DNA from: an uncultured Lachnospiraceae bacterium
Lineage (GTDB): Bacteria > Bacillota > Clostridia > Lachnospirales > Lachnospiraceae
Length of the DNA: 64,000 nt
NCBI GenBank assembly: GCA_944381405.1
Contig: CALWLA010000009.1
Coordinates: 1 to 64,000 of the forward strand
Direction: 5' to 3'
Made by a program: the position numbers and the translations under genes. The notes beneath the pieces were generated by a model, which saw only the letters and a program-made list of their open reading frames with translations, did no database searches and was not told where the DNA came from. Within the stretch, counting starts at the first letter, position 1. Each line of letters opens with the position of its first letter. This document shows, in pieces, positions 14,030 through 24,200 of this stretch.

Positions 14030-15691
14030 TTATACGATGGGATCCGTCGGATCGTAGTTCTGGCTCATGGGAATGGCCTGCTCCACCGCCGGACGGTCCA
14101 GAGGTCCGATGTTCCAGAGATCATCGTAAATGGTGATCTGGGTGCCGTTGGGGCAGTTCTCGTATACCCACTGGGCCTCGCTGGCCTTAAGCCTGATACA
14201 GCCGTCGGAGGACTGAGCCCCCAGATTGTTGTAGGAGTCCGGATCGAAATGATAGGAATCCGCCTTGTCCTTATAGATCAGGGAGTGTACCAGATAGCCG
14301 TTGTAGAACCGGTTCAGGAACTGGCAGTAGATGCCGCGTCCGTTGGGGTCGTCGTGCATGTACTTCCAGCGGTACTTTGCATAGAACTTATAGGTGCCGA
14401 GGGGCGTTTCCTTGCCGTTCAGGGTGCAGAGGAAGGCCTTGTAGGGCACGATATAACCGTTGTCCCCGTCCTTGGTATAAACCGTAAAGGAGTTCCTTGC
14501 CCGGTTGATGCGGATGATGAAGTCGTGGGGGTTCCCCAGGATGGGCTCCAGATCCGTCGCAAGCTTGCCGCCCTCGTCGAAATAGAACTTATAGCCGTCG
14601 ATGTACTGCCAGCCGGTCACCGGCACATTTTCCTGTACATAGTACTTATCGTTGTTCACATAGGCCCAGCCGGTGTAGGGCTGTCCGCTGCAGGTCTGAT
14701 ACCTGAGCGCCCCAGACGCATCCTGTACCATGCCCTCGTACTGGTTTCCTACAAAAAAGTTTTCAGTCTGATGGGGGAACGCCACGCCCTTTTTCCAGAA
14801 CATGCACTCGATGCCCGTGATGTATTTGCCGGTTCCGATGGTGCCGCTGGTCTTTCCGTTGTTGGTCCAGCCCAGCTCCGTTCCGTCGTTCAGCTTTGCC
14901 CGGTACCAGAGATCGTAAAGGTTTCCGGTATATCCCTGGATGCGCATCTGGAAGGCCTCTACCTTTGCGCCGTTGGTGGAGAGGGTCTGGGTATCGTTCA
15001 GCGCCCAGTTGGTCCAACCGGTAGCCGCGGTGTAGACCCGGTAATAAACGCTTCCAACGCCCTCCTCCAAGTGGGCCTGCATCCCCGTAAAGCCATCGCC
15101 TACGGTATTCCACTGGCCTGCATCCAGAGTGGTCTTCATGGTGTATACGTCAAGGACGCCCTCGGTGTTTACCAGCTGGGTGATGATAAAGGGCCGCTTG
15201 CCCAAGATATCGTCCGCCACACAGGTTCCGTCTCCCTGAGCCATCTGGGACTGGTCGATGGAGCCTGCCGGCTGTACGCCGCCGCTTACCGCAGTGGTTC
15301 CGCCGCCAGGATTTCCGCTGGGATCCAGAAGGGCTACCCCATCGTCTCCCACAGGCTGCAGAGGCTGTACCTCCTGTACCTCCTGTACCTCCTGTACCTC
15401 CTGCACCGGCTGCGCCGGCTGCTGGGGTATACCGTCATTGCCAAGGACTGCTCCAGGTCCCTCTGACATGCCCGGTCCCTGGGACTGCTGTCCCTGATCC
15501 TGGGTGGGCGCATAGATCACCGCCGAGGTTTCCGGCGGTGCCTGGGTCTCCGGCTGAGCTGCCTGGGTCTGCTGGGTCCCGTCAGGATTTACCGGGATGA
15601 TGATGGTATCTGCCAGAGCCGCTGCCGGGCTCATGGCCATAAGGGCCGCCGCCGTAAGCGCGATCACGCCGGCCTTTAATTTCTTTCGCAT
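14030..15691 (-). CDS. Secreted L,D-transpeptidase with ChW and wall-binding repeats
   Basis: This 553-residue exported protein likely makes 3-3 peptidoglycan crosslinks or anchors proteins. After a signal peptide ending near AALADT comes a Pro/Gln-rich linker with five EVQ units encoded by a 9-bp tandem repeat (about 15366-15405). Two ChW-type repeats follow (GWTNWALNDTQTLSTNG, GWTNNGKTSGTIGTG), then wall-binding repeats (TGWAYVNNDKYYV, TGWQYIDGYKFYFDEGG). The C-terminal YkuD domain has SSDGCIRL at about 494-501. The usual SHGC is SDGC here, while the catalytic Cys is kept. The ATG at 15691 was chosen because GGAGG precedes it. It forms its own unit downstream of the glycan operon. Confidence 0.85.
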   Translation of the reverse strand: MRKKLKAGVIALTAAALMAMSPAAALADTIIIPVNPDGTQQTQAAQPETQAPPETSAVIYAPTQDQGQQSQGPGMSEGPGAVLGNDGIPQQPAQPVQEVQEVQEVQEVQPLQPVGDDGVALLDPSGNPGGGTTAVSGGVQPAGSIDQSQMAQGDGTCVADDILGKRPFIITQLVNTEGVLDVYTMKTTLDAGQWNTVGDGFTGMQAHLEEGVGSVYYRVYTAATGWTNWALNDTQTLSTNGAKVEAFQMRIQGYTGNLYDLWYRAKLNDGTELGWTNNGKTSGTIGTGKYITGIECMFWKKGVAFPHQTENFFVGNQYEGMVQDASGALRYQTCSGQPYTGWAYVNNDKYYVQENVPVTGWQYIDGYKFYFDEGGKLATDLEPILGNPHDFIIRINRARNSFTVYTKDGDNGYIVPYKAFLCTLNGKETPLGTYKFYAKYRWKYMHDDPNGRGIYCQFLNRFYNGYLVHSLIYKDKADSYHFDPDSYNNLGAQSSDGCIRLKASEAQWVYENCPNGTQITIYDDLWNIGPLDRPAVEQAIPMSQNYDPTDPIV

Positions 15692-15867
15692 TTCAAACCT
15701 CCAATGCTGCATCTGTTTCTGTTTGTAAGGATCTTCCGGATCATCCGATCCGTATCCTATGGTAGTCTAGCATAAATCCGGACACAATTCCATGCCTTTT
15801 CGCTTAAGGTCTGAAACCGTAAGCTTTTTGTAATCTTGCCGCAATCCTCCGGCTGCTGCCTTTGCCT

Positions 15868-17100
15868 TTAGCGGTAATCCGTTCTGACAAAGTCCTCCCC
15901 GTAGGCAAGGGCCGGAGCCGCCACCCCGGGAAGTCCCTCCAGTTCGTGGAGATAGCGTTCCGCGATCATGTAGACAAAGGTATCCGGTTGCTGGGCCAGC
16001 ACGTCGGCAATCTCCAGATAATAGCGGGAACAGATCACGCTTTCCGCCGCTCTGCCCCGGACAAAATCCGTCAGGTTCCAGCGGAAGGAATCCCCTGCGA
16101 GATACAGGCGGCCGCCTCCGCAGCGGCTGTCCTCCGACTGGAACTGCTCGTAAACCGCCTCTCCTGCCGGAGATTTGATCTCATACAGCAGCTTCCCCGG
16201 ATAAGCTCCCTCCACCCTGAACTCCCGGCTGTCGTAGGCCTCCGGCAGCTTGCAGAGATTCTGCATGTCTCCGGTCTTTTTCATAGGCTCCCCTGCAGGC
16301 CACGCCTCGGAGCCGTCTCCCAGGTCGGAGAAGGCCAGGGAAGGCTCCGGCGTCCCGTAGGCCGGGTTTGCCTCCGCCAGCAGGCGGAACAGCGCCTCCG
16401 CCGCCACCGAAGCGCCGAGCTTGTTCCAGTGGGTGTCGGATTCATAATACAGGGGACCGGTTCCCGAGAAAGCCTCCTTTTCCGAAAACAGCTCGTCCCT
16501 GGGGTACAGGATCCGAAGCTCCGGCGCTTCCTCCGCCATGTAGGCGATGAGCTGCTCTGTCCGGTGAGGCTTGTCCTTCATCACCTTGATGTCCTCGGGC
16601 ATATAGTCCGGGCCGTAGATCGTCTCCTTGTCCGGAACGATCATCAGCACAAAGTCGATTCCCGCCTCGGAAAGCTGCTCCTGGAAGCCCAGCAGCACCT
16701 CCCGGATACGGCTCAGGTTTTCATCGGAAAACTGATTGGTCCGCTTGTAAGTCTCGATGGCCTGTCCGTCGTTGGCCTTGTAAAAAAGCCAGGGCATTTC
16801 CGTTCCCAGGATCACCTGGTCGGAATCCAGCTGCTGAAAAAGGCCCACCTCTGCCCGGGATTTTACCTCCACCAGCTTTTCTTTATAGGGGAGATGATCG
16901 GAATACCAGGTATCAAAGGCCGCCGGAAAGGCCTCCACATCCTCCGGGGAGCTCAGGGAGGGAAATTCCGCCAGGGCCCGGTTTTCGCCTGTCTGCTGCC
17001 GCGCTTCCTCCGGCAGCAGATACCAAGACAGGGGAAAGGCCGTCAAAAGTCCCAGAAACAGGACGATGACCGCTCCGGATATCAGTGTTCGTTTTCGCAT
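15868..17100 (-). CDS. AlgX/AlgJ-like SGNH-fold protein (DHHW type)
   Basis: The protein has 410 residues: an N-terminal membrane anchor (about 8-28), then a segment starting ENRALAEFPSLSSPED and WYSDHLPYKEKL, typical of the DHHW/AlgX family. The catalytic-like elements are a Ser in LAGDSFRW and the Asp-His pair in YESDTHWNKLG. Family members transfer acetyl groups to exported polysaccharides, working with an MBOAT membrane protein that supplies acetyl across the membrane. The MBOAT gene lies directly upstream (33 bp gap), so an O-acetylation pair is strongly suggested. The glycan acceptor is unknown. Confidence 0.82.
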   Translation of the reverse strand: MRKRTLISGAVIVLFLGLLTAFPLSWYLLPEEARQQTGENRALAEFPSLSSPEDVEAFPAAFDTWYSDHLPYKEKLVEVKSRAEVGLFQQLDSDQVILGTEMPWLFYKANDGQAIETYKRTNQFSDENLSRIREVLLGFQEQLSEAGIDFVLMIVPDKETIYGPDYMPEDIKVMKDKPHRTEQLIAYMAEEAPELRILYPRDELFSEKEAFSGTGPLYYESDTHWNKLGASVAAEALFRLLAEANPAYGTPEPSLAFSDLGDGSEAWPAGEPMKKTGDMQNLCKLPEAYDSREFRVEGAYPGKLLYEIKSPAGEAVYEQFQSEDSRCGGGRLYLAGDSFRWNLTDFVRGRAAESVICSRYYLEIADVLAQQPDTFVYMIAERYLHELEGLPGVAAPALAYGEDFVRTDYR

Positions 17101-17133
17101 AATTCCTCCTGGGCAGCCGCGCTGCCGGTTTCT

Positions 17134-18537
17134 TTAAAAACGGAAATAGATAAAGGGATTATAGGCGTCTCCTGCCAACAGCACGATGGACAGGAACAAA
17201 AGGGCCGGCACATAGATCAGCCGGAGCCCCCTGCAGTTTCCAAGGGCCTTCATGAAACGCTCCGGCAACAGCCCTGCAAAGAGGATGCCCGCTGCCGCCG
17301 CCACCAGGCACTCCTTTCCCAAAAGCTCGGAAAAGGTATAGGGGAAGGGATATCTGGGCAGGAACATGGCCGTGATGTACTCTCCCGCCTGGGCCAGATC
17401 GTCCGCCCGGAAAAACACCCAGCCCAGCAGCACCACCAGCAGGGTGTAAAGGTGATTGATGAGCTTTATGGGATTTTTCTCCAGAACCTTTCCCAAAAAC
17501 AGCCGTTCCAGCACCAGAAAGAGGCCGTGGAAGAGGCCCCACACCACAAAGGTGGTCCCGGCTCCGTGCCACAGGCCTGTGGCGAAAAACACGATCAGCA
17601 GATTGAGATAGGTCCTGACCGCCCCCTTCCGGTTTCCCCCAAGGGGAATGTACAGATATTCTTTGAACCAGGTGCTCAGGGAAATGTGCCACCGGTGCCA
17701 GAATTCCCGGACCGAGGCCGCCTTATAGGGCAGGTTGAAGTTTTCCAGGAAGGTAAAACCGAACATCTTCCCAAGACCGATGGCCATATCGGAATAGCCG
17801 CTGAAGTCATAGTAGATCTGCAGGGCATAGAGCAGGATGCCCGCCCAGGCCGCCTGGGTGCTCAGATAGGTAAAATCCATTCCGAAGATCCGGTCCACCG
17901 CCTGCGCCGCCACATTGGCGATCAGCACCTTTTTGGCAAGGCCCAGGGTAAACCGCTGCACGCCCTCTGCGAAATCCTCCAGGTTTTCCCGCCTGCAGTC
18001 GATCTGATCCGCGATGTCCCGGTACCGCACGATGGGGCCTGCGATCAGCTGCGGGAAAAAGGTGATGTAAAGAGTCAGCTTCCAGAAGGAACGCTGCACC
18101 CCGGTCTTTCCCCGGTACAGGTCGATGACGTAGGACATGGCCTGGAAGGTATAAAAGGAGATTCCGATGGGCAGCACGATGGTTTTTACCGGCAGCACCT
18201 CATGGGAAACAAGCCCCGCCAAAAGTTCCGCCGCAAACTGGTAATATTTGAAATACCCCAAAAGCGCCAGATTCAGGACCACGCAGAAAAACAGGGCGGT
18301 TTTTCTGCCTCCGGCGGTTTTCGCATATTCGATCAGCAGTCCGCCGGTATAATTGATCAGAACGGAGATCAGAAGCAGAAGGATATACTTCGGCTCTCCG
18401 AAGCTGTAAAACAGAACGCTCACCAGAAGCAGCCAGACGTTCATCAGCGTCCTGTTTTTTGTCAGATGCAGCAGGTAATAACCCGCCAGGGTCACCGGGA
18501 GAAATATCCACAGAAAGACCATCGAGCTGAAAACCAT
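17134..18537 (-). CDS. MBOAT-family acyltransferase (AlgI/DltB-like)
   Basis: This 467-residue polytopic membrane protein has about eleven helices. It has the family signatures LPYKAASVREFWHRWHISLS and FFATGLWHGAGTTFVVWG, whose His is the invariant catalytic residue. FSGYSDMAIGLGKMFGF is also typical of AlgI-type proteins. It would pass acetyl groups across the membrane for the AlgX-like protein encoded next. It lies between the GT2 gene (6 bp upstream) and the AlgX-like gene, so it is part of the same operon. Alternative acyl donors cannot be excluded. Confidence 0.88.
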   Translation of the reverse strand: MVFSSMVFLWIFLPVTLAGYYLLHLTKNRTLMNVWLLLVSVLFYSFGEPKYILLLLISVLINYTGGLLIEYAKTAGGRKTALFFCVVLNLALLGYFKYYQFAAELLAGLVSHEVLPVKTIVLPIGISFYTFQAMSYVIDLYRGKTGVQRSFWKLTLYITFFPQLIAGPIVRYRDIADQIDCRRENLEDFAEGVQRFTLGLAKKVLIANVAAQAVDRIFGMDFTYLSTQAAWAGILLYALQIYYDFSGYSDMAIGLGKMFGFTFLENFNLPYKAASVREFWHRWHISLSTWFKEYLYIPLGGNRKGAVRTYLNLLIVFFATGLWHGAGTTFVVWGLFHGLFLVLERLFLGKVLEKNPIKLINHLYTLLVVLLGWVFFRADDLAQAGEYITAMFLPRYPFPYTFSELLGKECLVAAAAGILFAGLLPERFMKALGNCRGLRLIYVPALLFLSIVLLAGDAYNPFIYFRF

Positions 18538-18543
18538 AGCTTG

Positions 18544-19524
18544 TTATCTCCTTAGCTTGTAATAGATCTGCCGGAGCCCCTCATAAAGGGCCGGACACCG
18601 GGCCTCCAGATCCAGCAGGAACCGCTGGGGCTGGGGAAGCTCCCGGACATATTTCCGGTTTTCCGGTTCCAGAACGGCTCCGAATTCCCGGAGGTTAAGC
18701 TTTGTCAGAAAATCCTCCCGCAAAAGCGCCTGCGCCACCGCCTCGTGATAGCGGCCCTCCGTATCCCGGTCAAAGGCCTCGTACATCCGGGTGAGATCCG
18801 CAAGATGCTTCAGATTTTTGTTCCGCCTGGCTTCCTCGTCGCCTTTCAGCATGGAGGTGGTCCAGGAATCCGCCGCTCCCAGCCGGTAAACGGACATGGG
18901 CCGGTCAAAATAATAGACGCTGCCGTGCGCCGCCATAAAGATGTGCACCGGCACATCGCCGATGGGGCACTCATGGTACCAGTCGGGGAGCTGTTTTCCC
19001 AGCTCCGCCTTGAACACCAGTGAAGCCGTTGGGTAATTATAGGGCTTGTTGATCACTTCCTCCGCCGGTACCTGGCGGCTCTCCCGGTAAGGCCGGATCT
19101 CCCGCCGCACAAAGGTCTTCCCTTCGGAAATGATCTTTGCGCTGTGGAAGGTCATGCTGCACTCCGGGTGGGTCTCCATGTAGCTCACCTGGGTCTGGAG
19201 CTTCCGGTCATCGGTCCAGTAATCGTCCCCCTCGCACATGGCGATGTATTTTCCTCTTGCCCGGGGAAAATTAAAAGCGCCGGAGACGTTGCAGATGCCC
19301 TTGGAATACTGATTTTCCTTCCGGTAGATGGGCCGGATCAGCTCCGGATACCTGGCCTCGTATTCCCGCAGGATCTCCTGGGTATCGTCGGTGGAGGCGT
19401 CGTCGTGAATCAGGATCTCAAAGGGAAAGTCCGTCTTCTGGGACAGAAAGCCCTCCATGGCCCGTCTGATATAGGGGCCGTGATTATAGGTTATGCAAGA
19501 GATCGAAACCAGGGGCTCCTTCAT
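18544..19524 (-). CDS. Family 2 glycosyltransferase
   Basis: A 326-residue GT-A type enzyme. The N-terminus PLVSISCITYNHGPYIRRAM and the nucleotide-binding HDDASTDDT are standard. The metal-binding region reads MCEGDDYW (about 92-99), as in clostridial GT2 enzymes with a DD motif. It transfers an unknown sugar in the cytoplasm to a lipid-linked glycan. The start at 19524 follows GGAGGAAG; longer open sequence upstream is antisense overlap with the flippase gene and not coding. It sits between the flippase and MBOAT genes, matching a small glycan-export operon. Confidence 0.87.
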   Translation of the reverse strand: MKEPLVSISCITYNHGPYIRRAMEGFLSQKTDFPFEILIHDDASTDDTQEILREYEARYPELIRPIYRKENQYSKGICNVSGAFNFPRARGKYIAMCEGDDYWTDDRKLQTQVSYMETHPECSMTFHSAKIISEGKTFVRREIRPYRESRQVPAEEVINKPYNYPTASLVFKAELGKQLPDWYHECPIGDVPVHIFMAAHGSVYYFDRPMSVYRLGAADSWTTSMLKGDEEARRNKNLKHLADLTRMYEAFDRDTEGRYHEAVAQALLREDFLTKLNLREFGAVLEPENRKYVRELPQPQRFLLDLEARCPALYEGLRQIYYKLRR

Positions 19525-19538
19525 GAGCGCTTCCTCCT

Positions 19539-21023
19539 TCAAGAACGATTTCTCCTTTTTTCCATCAGCTGCCGCAGGGTCTCCAGACAATAGGAAAAGC
19601 TTTCCAGCCGGAATACCGCGGCAATGCCCCCATAGATCAGCACCCCTGCTCCGATCTGGAGGATCAGTTTTCCCGCCGCACCCAGGGGCAAAAGCCGTTG
19701 CAGGGACGCCACCAGGAGCCCCATCACAAGGGCCACAAAAAACTCCGGCAGCACGTCCTTCCACTGGCGCAGGGGGCCATAGCCCAGAAGCTTCCGGTTG
19801 GGCCAGGCATTGATCACCGTACACAGAAAATCCATGGCGGATTTCAGGGCCACCATGGTCAGGATCCCGTACCTGGCGGAAAAAACCAGAAGGCAGATGC
19901 CCAGGGTCTTTTTCAGGATCTCCAGCTTCAGATAAAGATCGCTCCTGCCCTGGGCGCTGATGGCCTGCAGATTGGCGATGTGCAGGGGCCACACGCTGTA
20001 TCCTGCTGCACAGATCGCCAGATAGGGCACGCAGCCCGCCCAGCTTTCCCCCAGCAACAGCCGGATCAGGGGCGCCGCCACTGCCGCCAGGCCGAACATC
20101 ATGGGAAACATGAAAAAACAGCCCAGCTTGATGGTACGGCGCAGCATCGTCCTGAGCCGCTCTTCTTCATCCTGCGCCCTGGAAAAGGCCGGCAGCATCA
20201 CCGCCTGCATGGTCTGGGCCAGGGAATTGGCGATGATCTGGGGAAACTGGTTGCCCCTGCTGTAAAATCCCGTTAAGGCTGGATTGTATAGCTTTGAGAT
20301 CACCGGGGTGTAAAGGTTATTGTAGGCGGTGTCCAGAAGGCCGCTCAAAAGCACCTTCCACCCGAAAGAAAACAGGGAGGCAAGCCGCCTGATGGAAAAA
20401 AGGAACCGGGGCCTCCAGCCTGCGGTACACAGCAAGATCACCATCAGGAACAGGTTTTTGAACACCTGCTGCAGCACAAGAGCCCAGGTGCCTGCCCCGG
20501 AAAAGGCGGCTGCGATGCCTGCTACCCCTGACAGGATGTCCGCCACAACCGTAGCCACGCATTGTTTCCGGAAATCCATCCTCCGGGAGATCCAGGCGGT
20601 CTCCACGGAGATCACCGCGCCGAAAAACAGCATCAGGGAAAGCACCCGCAGCATGGGGCCGATGGCCGGATCCCCGAAAAAACTGCCGATCATGGGGGCT
20701 GTGCCGTAGATCAGGCCGTAAAGCAAAAGCGCAGCAAAAAGCCCCAGCCAGAACACGGAGGAAAAATCCCTCTCATCCACCCGCCGTTTCTGGATCAGGG
20801 CCGTCTGAAAGCCGGTCTGGATGATCACGTTGCCCAGGGCCACAAAGATCAGCATCAAGGCCATGGTGCCGTATTTTTCCGGTCCCAGGAGCCTTGCCAG
20901 CACGATGGAGATGGCAAAGGTGATCAGCTGGTCGCCGCCGTTTTCCAGAAGCTTCCAGAAAAAGCCCAGGGCCACCCGCTCCTTCATGGCCGAAGTCCTG
21001 TTTTCCCGCTGTTCCGCCTGCAT
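19539..21023 (-). CDS. Polysaccharide flippase (Wzx / MOP superfamily)
   Basis: A 494-residue membrane protein with about fourteen helices. It starts with the family pattern GFFWKLLENGGDQLITFAIS, then LARLLGPEKYGTMAL and IIQTGFQTALIQKR. Such proteins flip lipid-linked oligosaccharides to the outer face of the membrane. The ATG at 21023 lies 5 bp after the prfA stop, so it is probably read through from the ribosome-related operon. A second ATG at 20987 also fits the family. It is followed by GT2, MBOAT and AlgX-like genes, consistent with synthesis of a modified surface glycan. Confidence 0.86.
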   Translation of the reverse strand: MQAEQRENRTSAMKERVALGFFWKLLENGGDQLITFAISIVLARLLGPEKYGTMALMLIFVALGNVIIQTGFQTALIQKRRVDERDFSSVFWLGLFAALLLYGLIYGTAPMIGSFFGDPAIGPMLRVLSLMLFFGAVISVETAWISRRMDFRKQCVATVVADILSGVAGIAAAFSGAGTWALVLQQVFKNLFLMVILLCTAGWRPRFLFSIRRLASLFSFGWKVLLSGLLDTAYNNLYTPVISKLYNPALTGFYSRGNQFPQIIANSLAQTMQAVMLPAFSRAQDEEERLRTMLRRTIKLGCFFMFPMMFGLAAVAAPLIRLLLGESWAGCVPYLAICAAGYSVWPLHIANLQAISAQGRSDLYLKLEILKKTLGICLLVFSARYGILTMVALKSAMDFLCTVINAWPNRKLLGYGPLRQWKDVLPEFFVALVMGLLVASLQRLLPLGAAGKLILQIGAGVLIYGGIAAVFRLESFSYCLETLRQLMEKRRNRS

Positions 21024-21028
21024 GTGCT

Positions 21029-22111
21029 TTAAACCGCCTCGTCCATCTTGCTCAGCTTTGCCGCCTGATCCGCCGTGATCAGGGCGTTGATCAGCTCCTC
21101 CAGATCCCCGTTCATGATGGAATCGATCTTATACAGGGTCAGCTTGATCCTGTGGTCCGTCACCCGGCTCTGGGGGAAGTTATAGGTGCGGATCTTTTCG
21201 GACCTGTCGCCGGTGCCTATCTGGGAACGGCGCAGGTCGTCCTCCGCACTGTGCTTTTTTTCCTGTTCCAGCTCATAGAGACGGGCCCGCAGCACCTTCA
21301 GGGCCTTGTCCTTGTTTTTCAACTGGGACTTTTCATCCTGGCAGGAGATCACGATTCCCGTGGGATAGTGGGTAAGCCGCACGGCGGAGTCGGTGGTGTT
21401 GACGCACTGCCCGCCGTTTCCGGAGGCCCGGAACACATCCCAGTGGATATCGTTGGGATTGATCTCCACCTCCACCTCCTCTGCCTCCGGCATGACTGCC
21501 ACGGTGGCAGTGGAGGTATGGATCCTGCCGCCGGATTCCGTTTCCGGTACCCGCTGGACCCGATGGACGCCGGATTCGTACTTGAAACGGGAATAGGCGC
21601 CCCGTCCTTCCACCATAAAGGTGATCTCCTTAAAGCCGCCGATACCGTTTTCATTGAAGGAAACCAGCTCTGTTTTCCAGTTATGCTTTGCCGCATAGCT
21701 CAGATACATCCGGTAGAGGTCTGCGGCAAACAGGGCGGACTCGTCGCCCCCGACCCCTGCCCGGATCTCCACCACGATGTTTTTCTCGTCGTTGGGGTCC
21801 TTGGGCAGAAGCAGGATCCGCAGTTCCTCGGAAAGGGCCTCCTGTTCCTCCCTGGCTGCAGAAAGCTCCTCCTTTGCCAGGCTCCGCAGCTCCTCGTCCT
21901 TTTCCGTCTCCAGAAGTTCCAGGGCCTCCGCCTCGTTTTCCTGCGCCTTTTTATAGCCGCGATAGGCTCTGACGATGGGTTCCAGATCAGACTGCTCCTT
22001 CATCAAAGACTGAAAGCGCTTCTGGTCCGCCGTCACCTCCGGCTCGCCCAAAGCGCCCATCACCTCATCGTAATGTCTTTCAATGTCTTCCAGTTTTCCG
22101 ATTGCCAGCAT
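21029..22111 (-). CDS. prfA: Peptide chain release factor 1
   Basis: A 360-residue factor that releases peptides at UAA and UAG. The stop-recognition tripeptide region reads [14 protein letters not shown] (about 185-198), the PxT form common in Firmicutes. The catalytic GGQ is in [16 protein letters not shown] (about 228-243). The ATG at 22111 gives the standard N-terminus [15 protein letters not shown]; longer upstream sequence belongs to prmC. It lies 8 bp after prmC, whose product methylates the GGQ glutamine. Confidence 0.96.
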   Translation of the reverse strand: MLAIGKLEDIERHYDEVMGALGEPEVTADQKRFQSLMKEQSDLEPIVRAYRGYKKAQENEAEALELLETEKDEELRSLAKEELSAAREEQEALSEELRILLLPKDPNDEKNIVVEIRAGVGGDESALFAADLYRMYLSYAAKHNWKTELVSFNENGIGGFKEITFMVEGRGAYSRFKYESGVHRVQRVPETESGGRIHTSTATVAVMPEAEEVEVEINPNDIHWDVFRASGNGGQCVNTTDSAVRLTHYPTGIVISCQDEKSQLKNKDKALKVLRARLYELEQEKKHSAEDDLRRSQIGTGDRSEKIRTYNFPQSRVTDHRIKLTLYKIDSIMNGDLEELINALITADQAAKLSKMDEAV

Positions 22112-22119
22112 ACTGCTCC

Positions 22120-23091
22120 TCAGTCTCTTTTTTCCTGTTTCCTGGCACAGACCACCCGGTCCTTGCCGCAAAGATCCTTGATCACCCGGATATCCCGGTA
22201 GCCCGCCTCCTGCAAAAGCGACTGGACTGCCGCGGCTTCCTCCGCCCCGATCTCCAGGTAAAGGCTGCCCCCCTCCTTCAGGAAGGGACCTGCCTCTTTT
22301 GCAAAACGTCTGTAAAAATGCAGCCCGTCCTGGCTGCCGTCCAGAGCCATCCGCGGTTCAAAATCCCTCACCTCCGGCTCCAGCTCTTCGATCTCCGCCG
22401 TGGGGATGTAAGGCGGGTTGGATACGATCACGTCAAAGGGCCCGCTGCCAAGCTCCGAAAGGGCTTCCGAAAGCCCCGAAAACAGATCGGACTGGATGAA
22501 ATGCACCTGCTGCTGATACTCCTCCTCGTCCCGGCTGAACACCGCGCTGAGGAAGCTTTTCTTCATATCCGTCCGGGCCTTTGCCTCCCGCAGAAGGCGC
22601 ATGGCGTTTTCCTGGGCCACATAAAGGGCCTCCCTGGAGAGGTCCGCCCCGATCACCTCCCGATAGCCTCCAAGGACTGCCAGGGAGGCCGCGATGCAGC
22701 CGGAGCCGGTACACATGTCCAGCACGCTGATGTCCCGCTCCGGGAAATCGTAGAGCACCTGCTCCACCAGGGTCTCCGTATCCTGTCTGGGAATCAGCAC
22801 GTCCCCGTTGACCGCAAACTCCAGGCCCATGAACTGGGCGGTCCCCAGGATCTGCTGCAGCGGCACCCTGCGGCAGCGCAGGGCGATCTCATTTTCATAG
22901 TCCTCCTGGAGGCCGGAAAGGGTATAGGGATCATAAAGCTCTGAAAGCTCCCGGTCGCAGGAAAACAGGTATTCTCCCGCCGTCATCTGAAAGGCTTCGC
23001 ACAAAAGGAGCCTGGCGTCCAGCTCCGCATCCGGCACCCCCGCCGCCGAAAGCCTGTCGGCCCCCGCCTGATAAAGCGCTCTTAAAGTCAT
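22120..23091 (-). CDS. prmC: Release factor glutamine methyltransferase
   Basis: The enzyme methylates the Gln of the GGQ motif in RF1 and RF2 using S-adenosylmethionine. It has 323 residues, about 40 longer than usual owing to an insert ([20 protein letters not shown]) after the SAM-binding core [16 protein letters not shown]. The catalytic VSNPPYIP motif is intact and is followed by [18 protein letters not shown]. The start follows an AGGAGGGAACG ribosome-binding site. It sits directly upstream of prfA, the normal Firmicutes arrangement. Confidence 0.95.
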   Translation of the reverse strand: MTLRALYQAGADRLSAAGVPDAELDARLLLCEAFQMTAGEYLFSCDRELSELYDPYTLSGLQEDYENEIALRCRRVPLQQILGTAQFMGLEFAVNGDVLIPRQDTETLVEQVLYDFPERDISVLDMCTGSGCIAASLAVLGGYREVIGADLSREALYVAQENAMRLLREAKARTDMKKSFLSAVFSRDEEEYQQQVHFIQSDLFSGLSEALSELGSGPFDVIVSNPPYIPTAEIEELEPEVRDFEPRMALDGSQDGLHFYRRFAKEAGPFLKEGGSLYLEIGAEEAAAVQSLLQEAGYRDIRVIKDLCGKDRVVCARKQEKRD

Positions 23092-23136
23092 CTCGTTCCC
23101 TCCTGCCTCTTTCAGCCGGCCATTTCCTCTTCCGGA

Positions 23137-24120
23137 TCAGCCAGCCATTTCCTCTTCCAGAAGCTTCCTGCCCAGGGCGTCCGGCCCCTCCGGGAAGTTT
23201 TCCGCCTCATAGGCCTTCCAGTCAAACACCGCCTCCACCGCGGCGATGGCCACCTCGATCATGTCCCGCTCCGGCTCCTTTGTGGTGAGATTCTGCATCC
23301 ACATGCCGGGCTTTGACAGGAGATTCACCACCGGATTGTCGCTGCGGCCCGCGATCCGCAGAAACTCATAGCTGACCCCGGCGATCACCGGAATCAGGAT
23401 GATCCGCAGCCCGAATTTCAGAAATCCGTTGTCCACCCGGATCAGCATGAAAAACAGGATGCTGATGATCATGACGATAAAGATAAAGCTGGTGCCGCAG
23501 CGCTTGTGCTGCTTGGAGGAGCGGGCCACGTTTTCCACCGTCAGGGGAAGGCCGTGCTCCACGCAGTTGATGCACTTGTGCTCCGCTCCATGGTACATAA
23601 AGGTACGGCGGATGTCCTCGGTCCGGGAGATCAGCTTGATATAGGCGATAAAGACCGCGATCCGGAACACCCCCTCAAAGAGGGCGATGAGGTTTTCTCC
23701 CGCCCCGGCGCTACGCAAAAGCCCTGCCGCAGCCATGGGGAGCCACAAAAAAATGACGATGGCCAGCAGGAAGGCCACGAACATGGAAAAACTGATAAGC
23801 ACCTTTTCCATCCTGTCCCCGAAGGTTTTTTCCAGCCATTTTTCAAAGCGGGAGGGTTCCTCCGTTTCCTCGTCATCCTCAAAAAAAGAAGCAGACCAGC
23901 TGAGGGCCCGAAGCCCCAGTATCATGGAATCTGCAAAGGCGAAGACGCCCCGCACAAGAGGCAGCGCCGCCCATTTATGTGTTTCCGTAAAGCTTTTATA
24001 CCCGTCTGTTTTTACCTCGATGCTGCCGTCAGGCTTGCGCACGCCCACCGCATAGCGGTCACCGTTCTTCATCATGATGCCTTCCAGAACAGCCTGTCCC
24101 CCGATTCCGCTGTATTTCAT
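23137..24120 (-). CDS. DUF1385 (YqhQ-like) membrane protein
   Basis: A 327-residue protein with the diagnostic start GIGGQAVLEGIMMKNGDRYA and the conserved HGAEHKCINCVEHGLPLT (about 198-215), which contains His and two Cys and may bind metal. Four or five membrane helices lie between residues 110 and 285. Members occur across Firmicutes between rpmE and prmC, as here, but the biochemical role is unsettled. ATG 24120 was preferred because it begins the conserved N-terminus and has GGAGCGACGG in front. Confidence 0.9.
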   Translation of the reverse strand: MKYSGIGGQAVLEGIMMKNGDRYAVGVRKPDGSIEVKTDGYKSFTETHKWAALPLVRGVFAFADSMILGLRALSWSASFFEDDEETEEPSRFEKWLEKTFGDRMEKVLISFSMFVAFLLAIVIFLWLPMAAAGLLRSAGAGENLIALFEGVFRIAVFIAYIKLISRTEDIRRTFMYHGAEHKCINCVEHGLPLTVENVARSSKQHKRCGTSFIFIVMIISILFFMLIRVDNGFLKFGLRIILIPVIAGVSYEFLRIAGRSDNPVVNLLSKPGMWMQNLTTKEPERDMIEVAIAAVEAVFDWKAYEAENFPEGPDALGRKLLEEEMAG

Positions 24121-24200
24121 CCGTCGCTCCGTTTCCTGAAATATGGAAGGCCGGACAGCACACATAGGTACCGTCCGGCCTGTTAACGCTCTTATATAGC

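Noticed and set aside
15359-15410. Tandem 9-bp repeat in the transpeptidase gene as a phase-variation tract
   Set aside because: The unit is a multiple of three, so slippage only changes the number of EVQ units and not the frame.
14009-15466. Long plus-strand frame opposite the L,D-transpeptidase
   Set aside because: Antisense shadow of a GC-rich repetitive gene; composition is not protein-like. The same applies to long plus-strand frames at 15862-18555 and 27158-28735.
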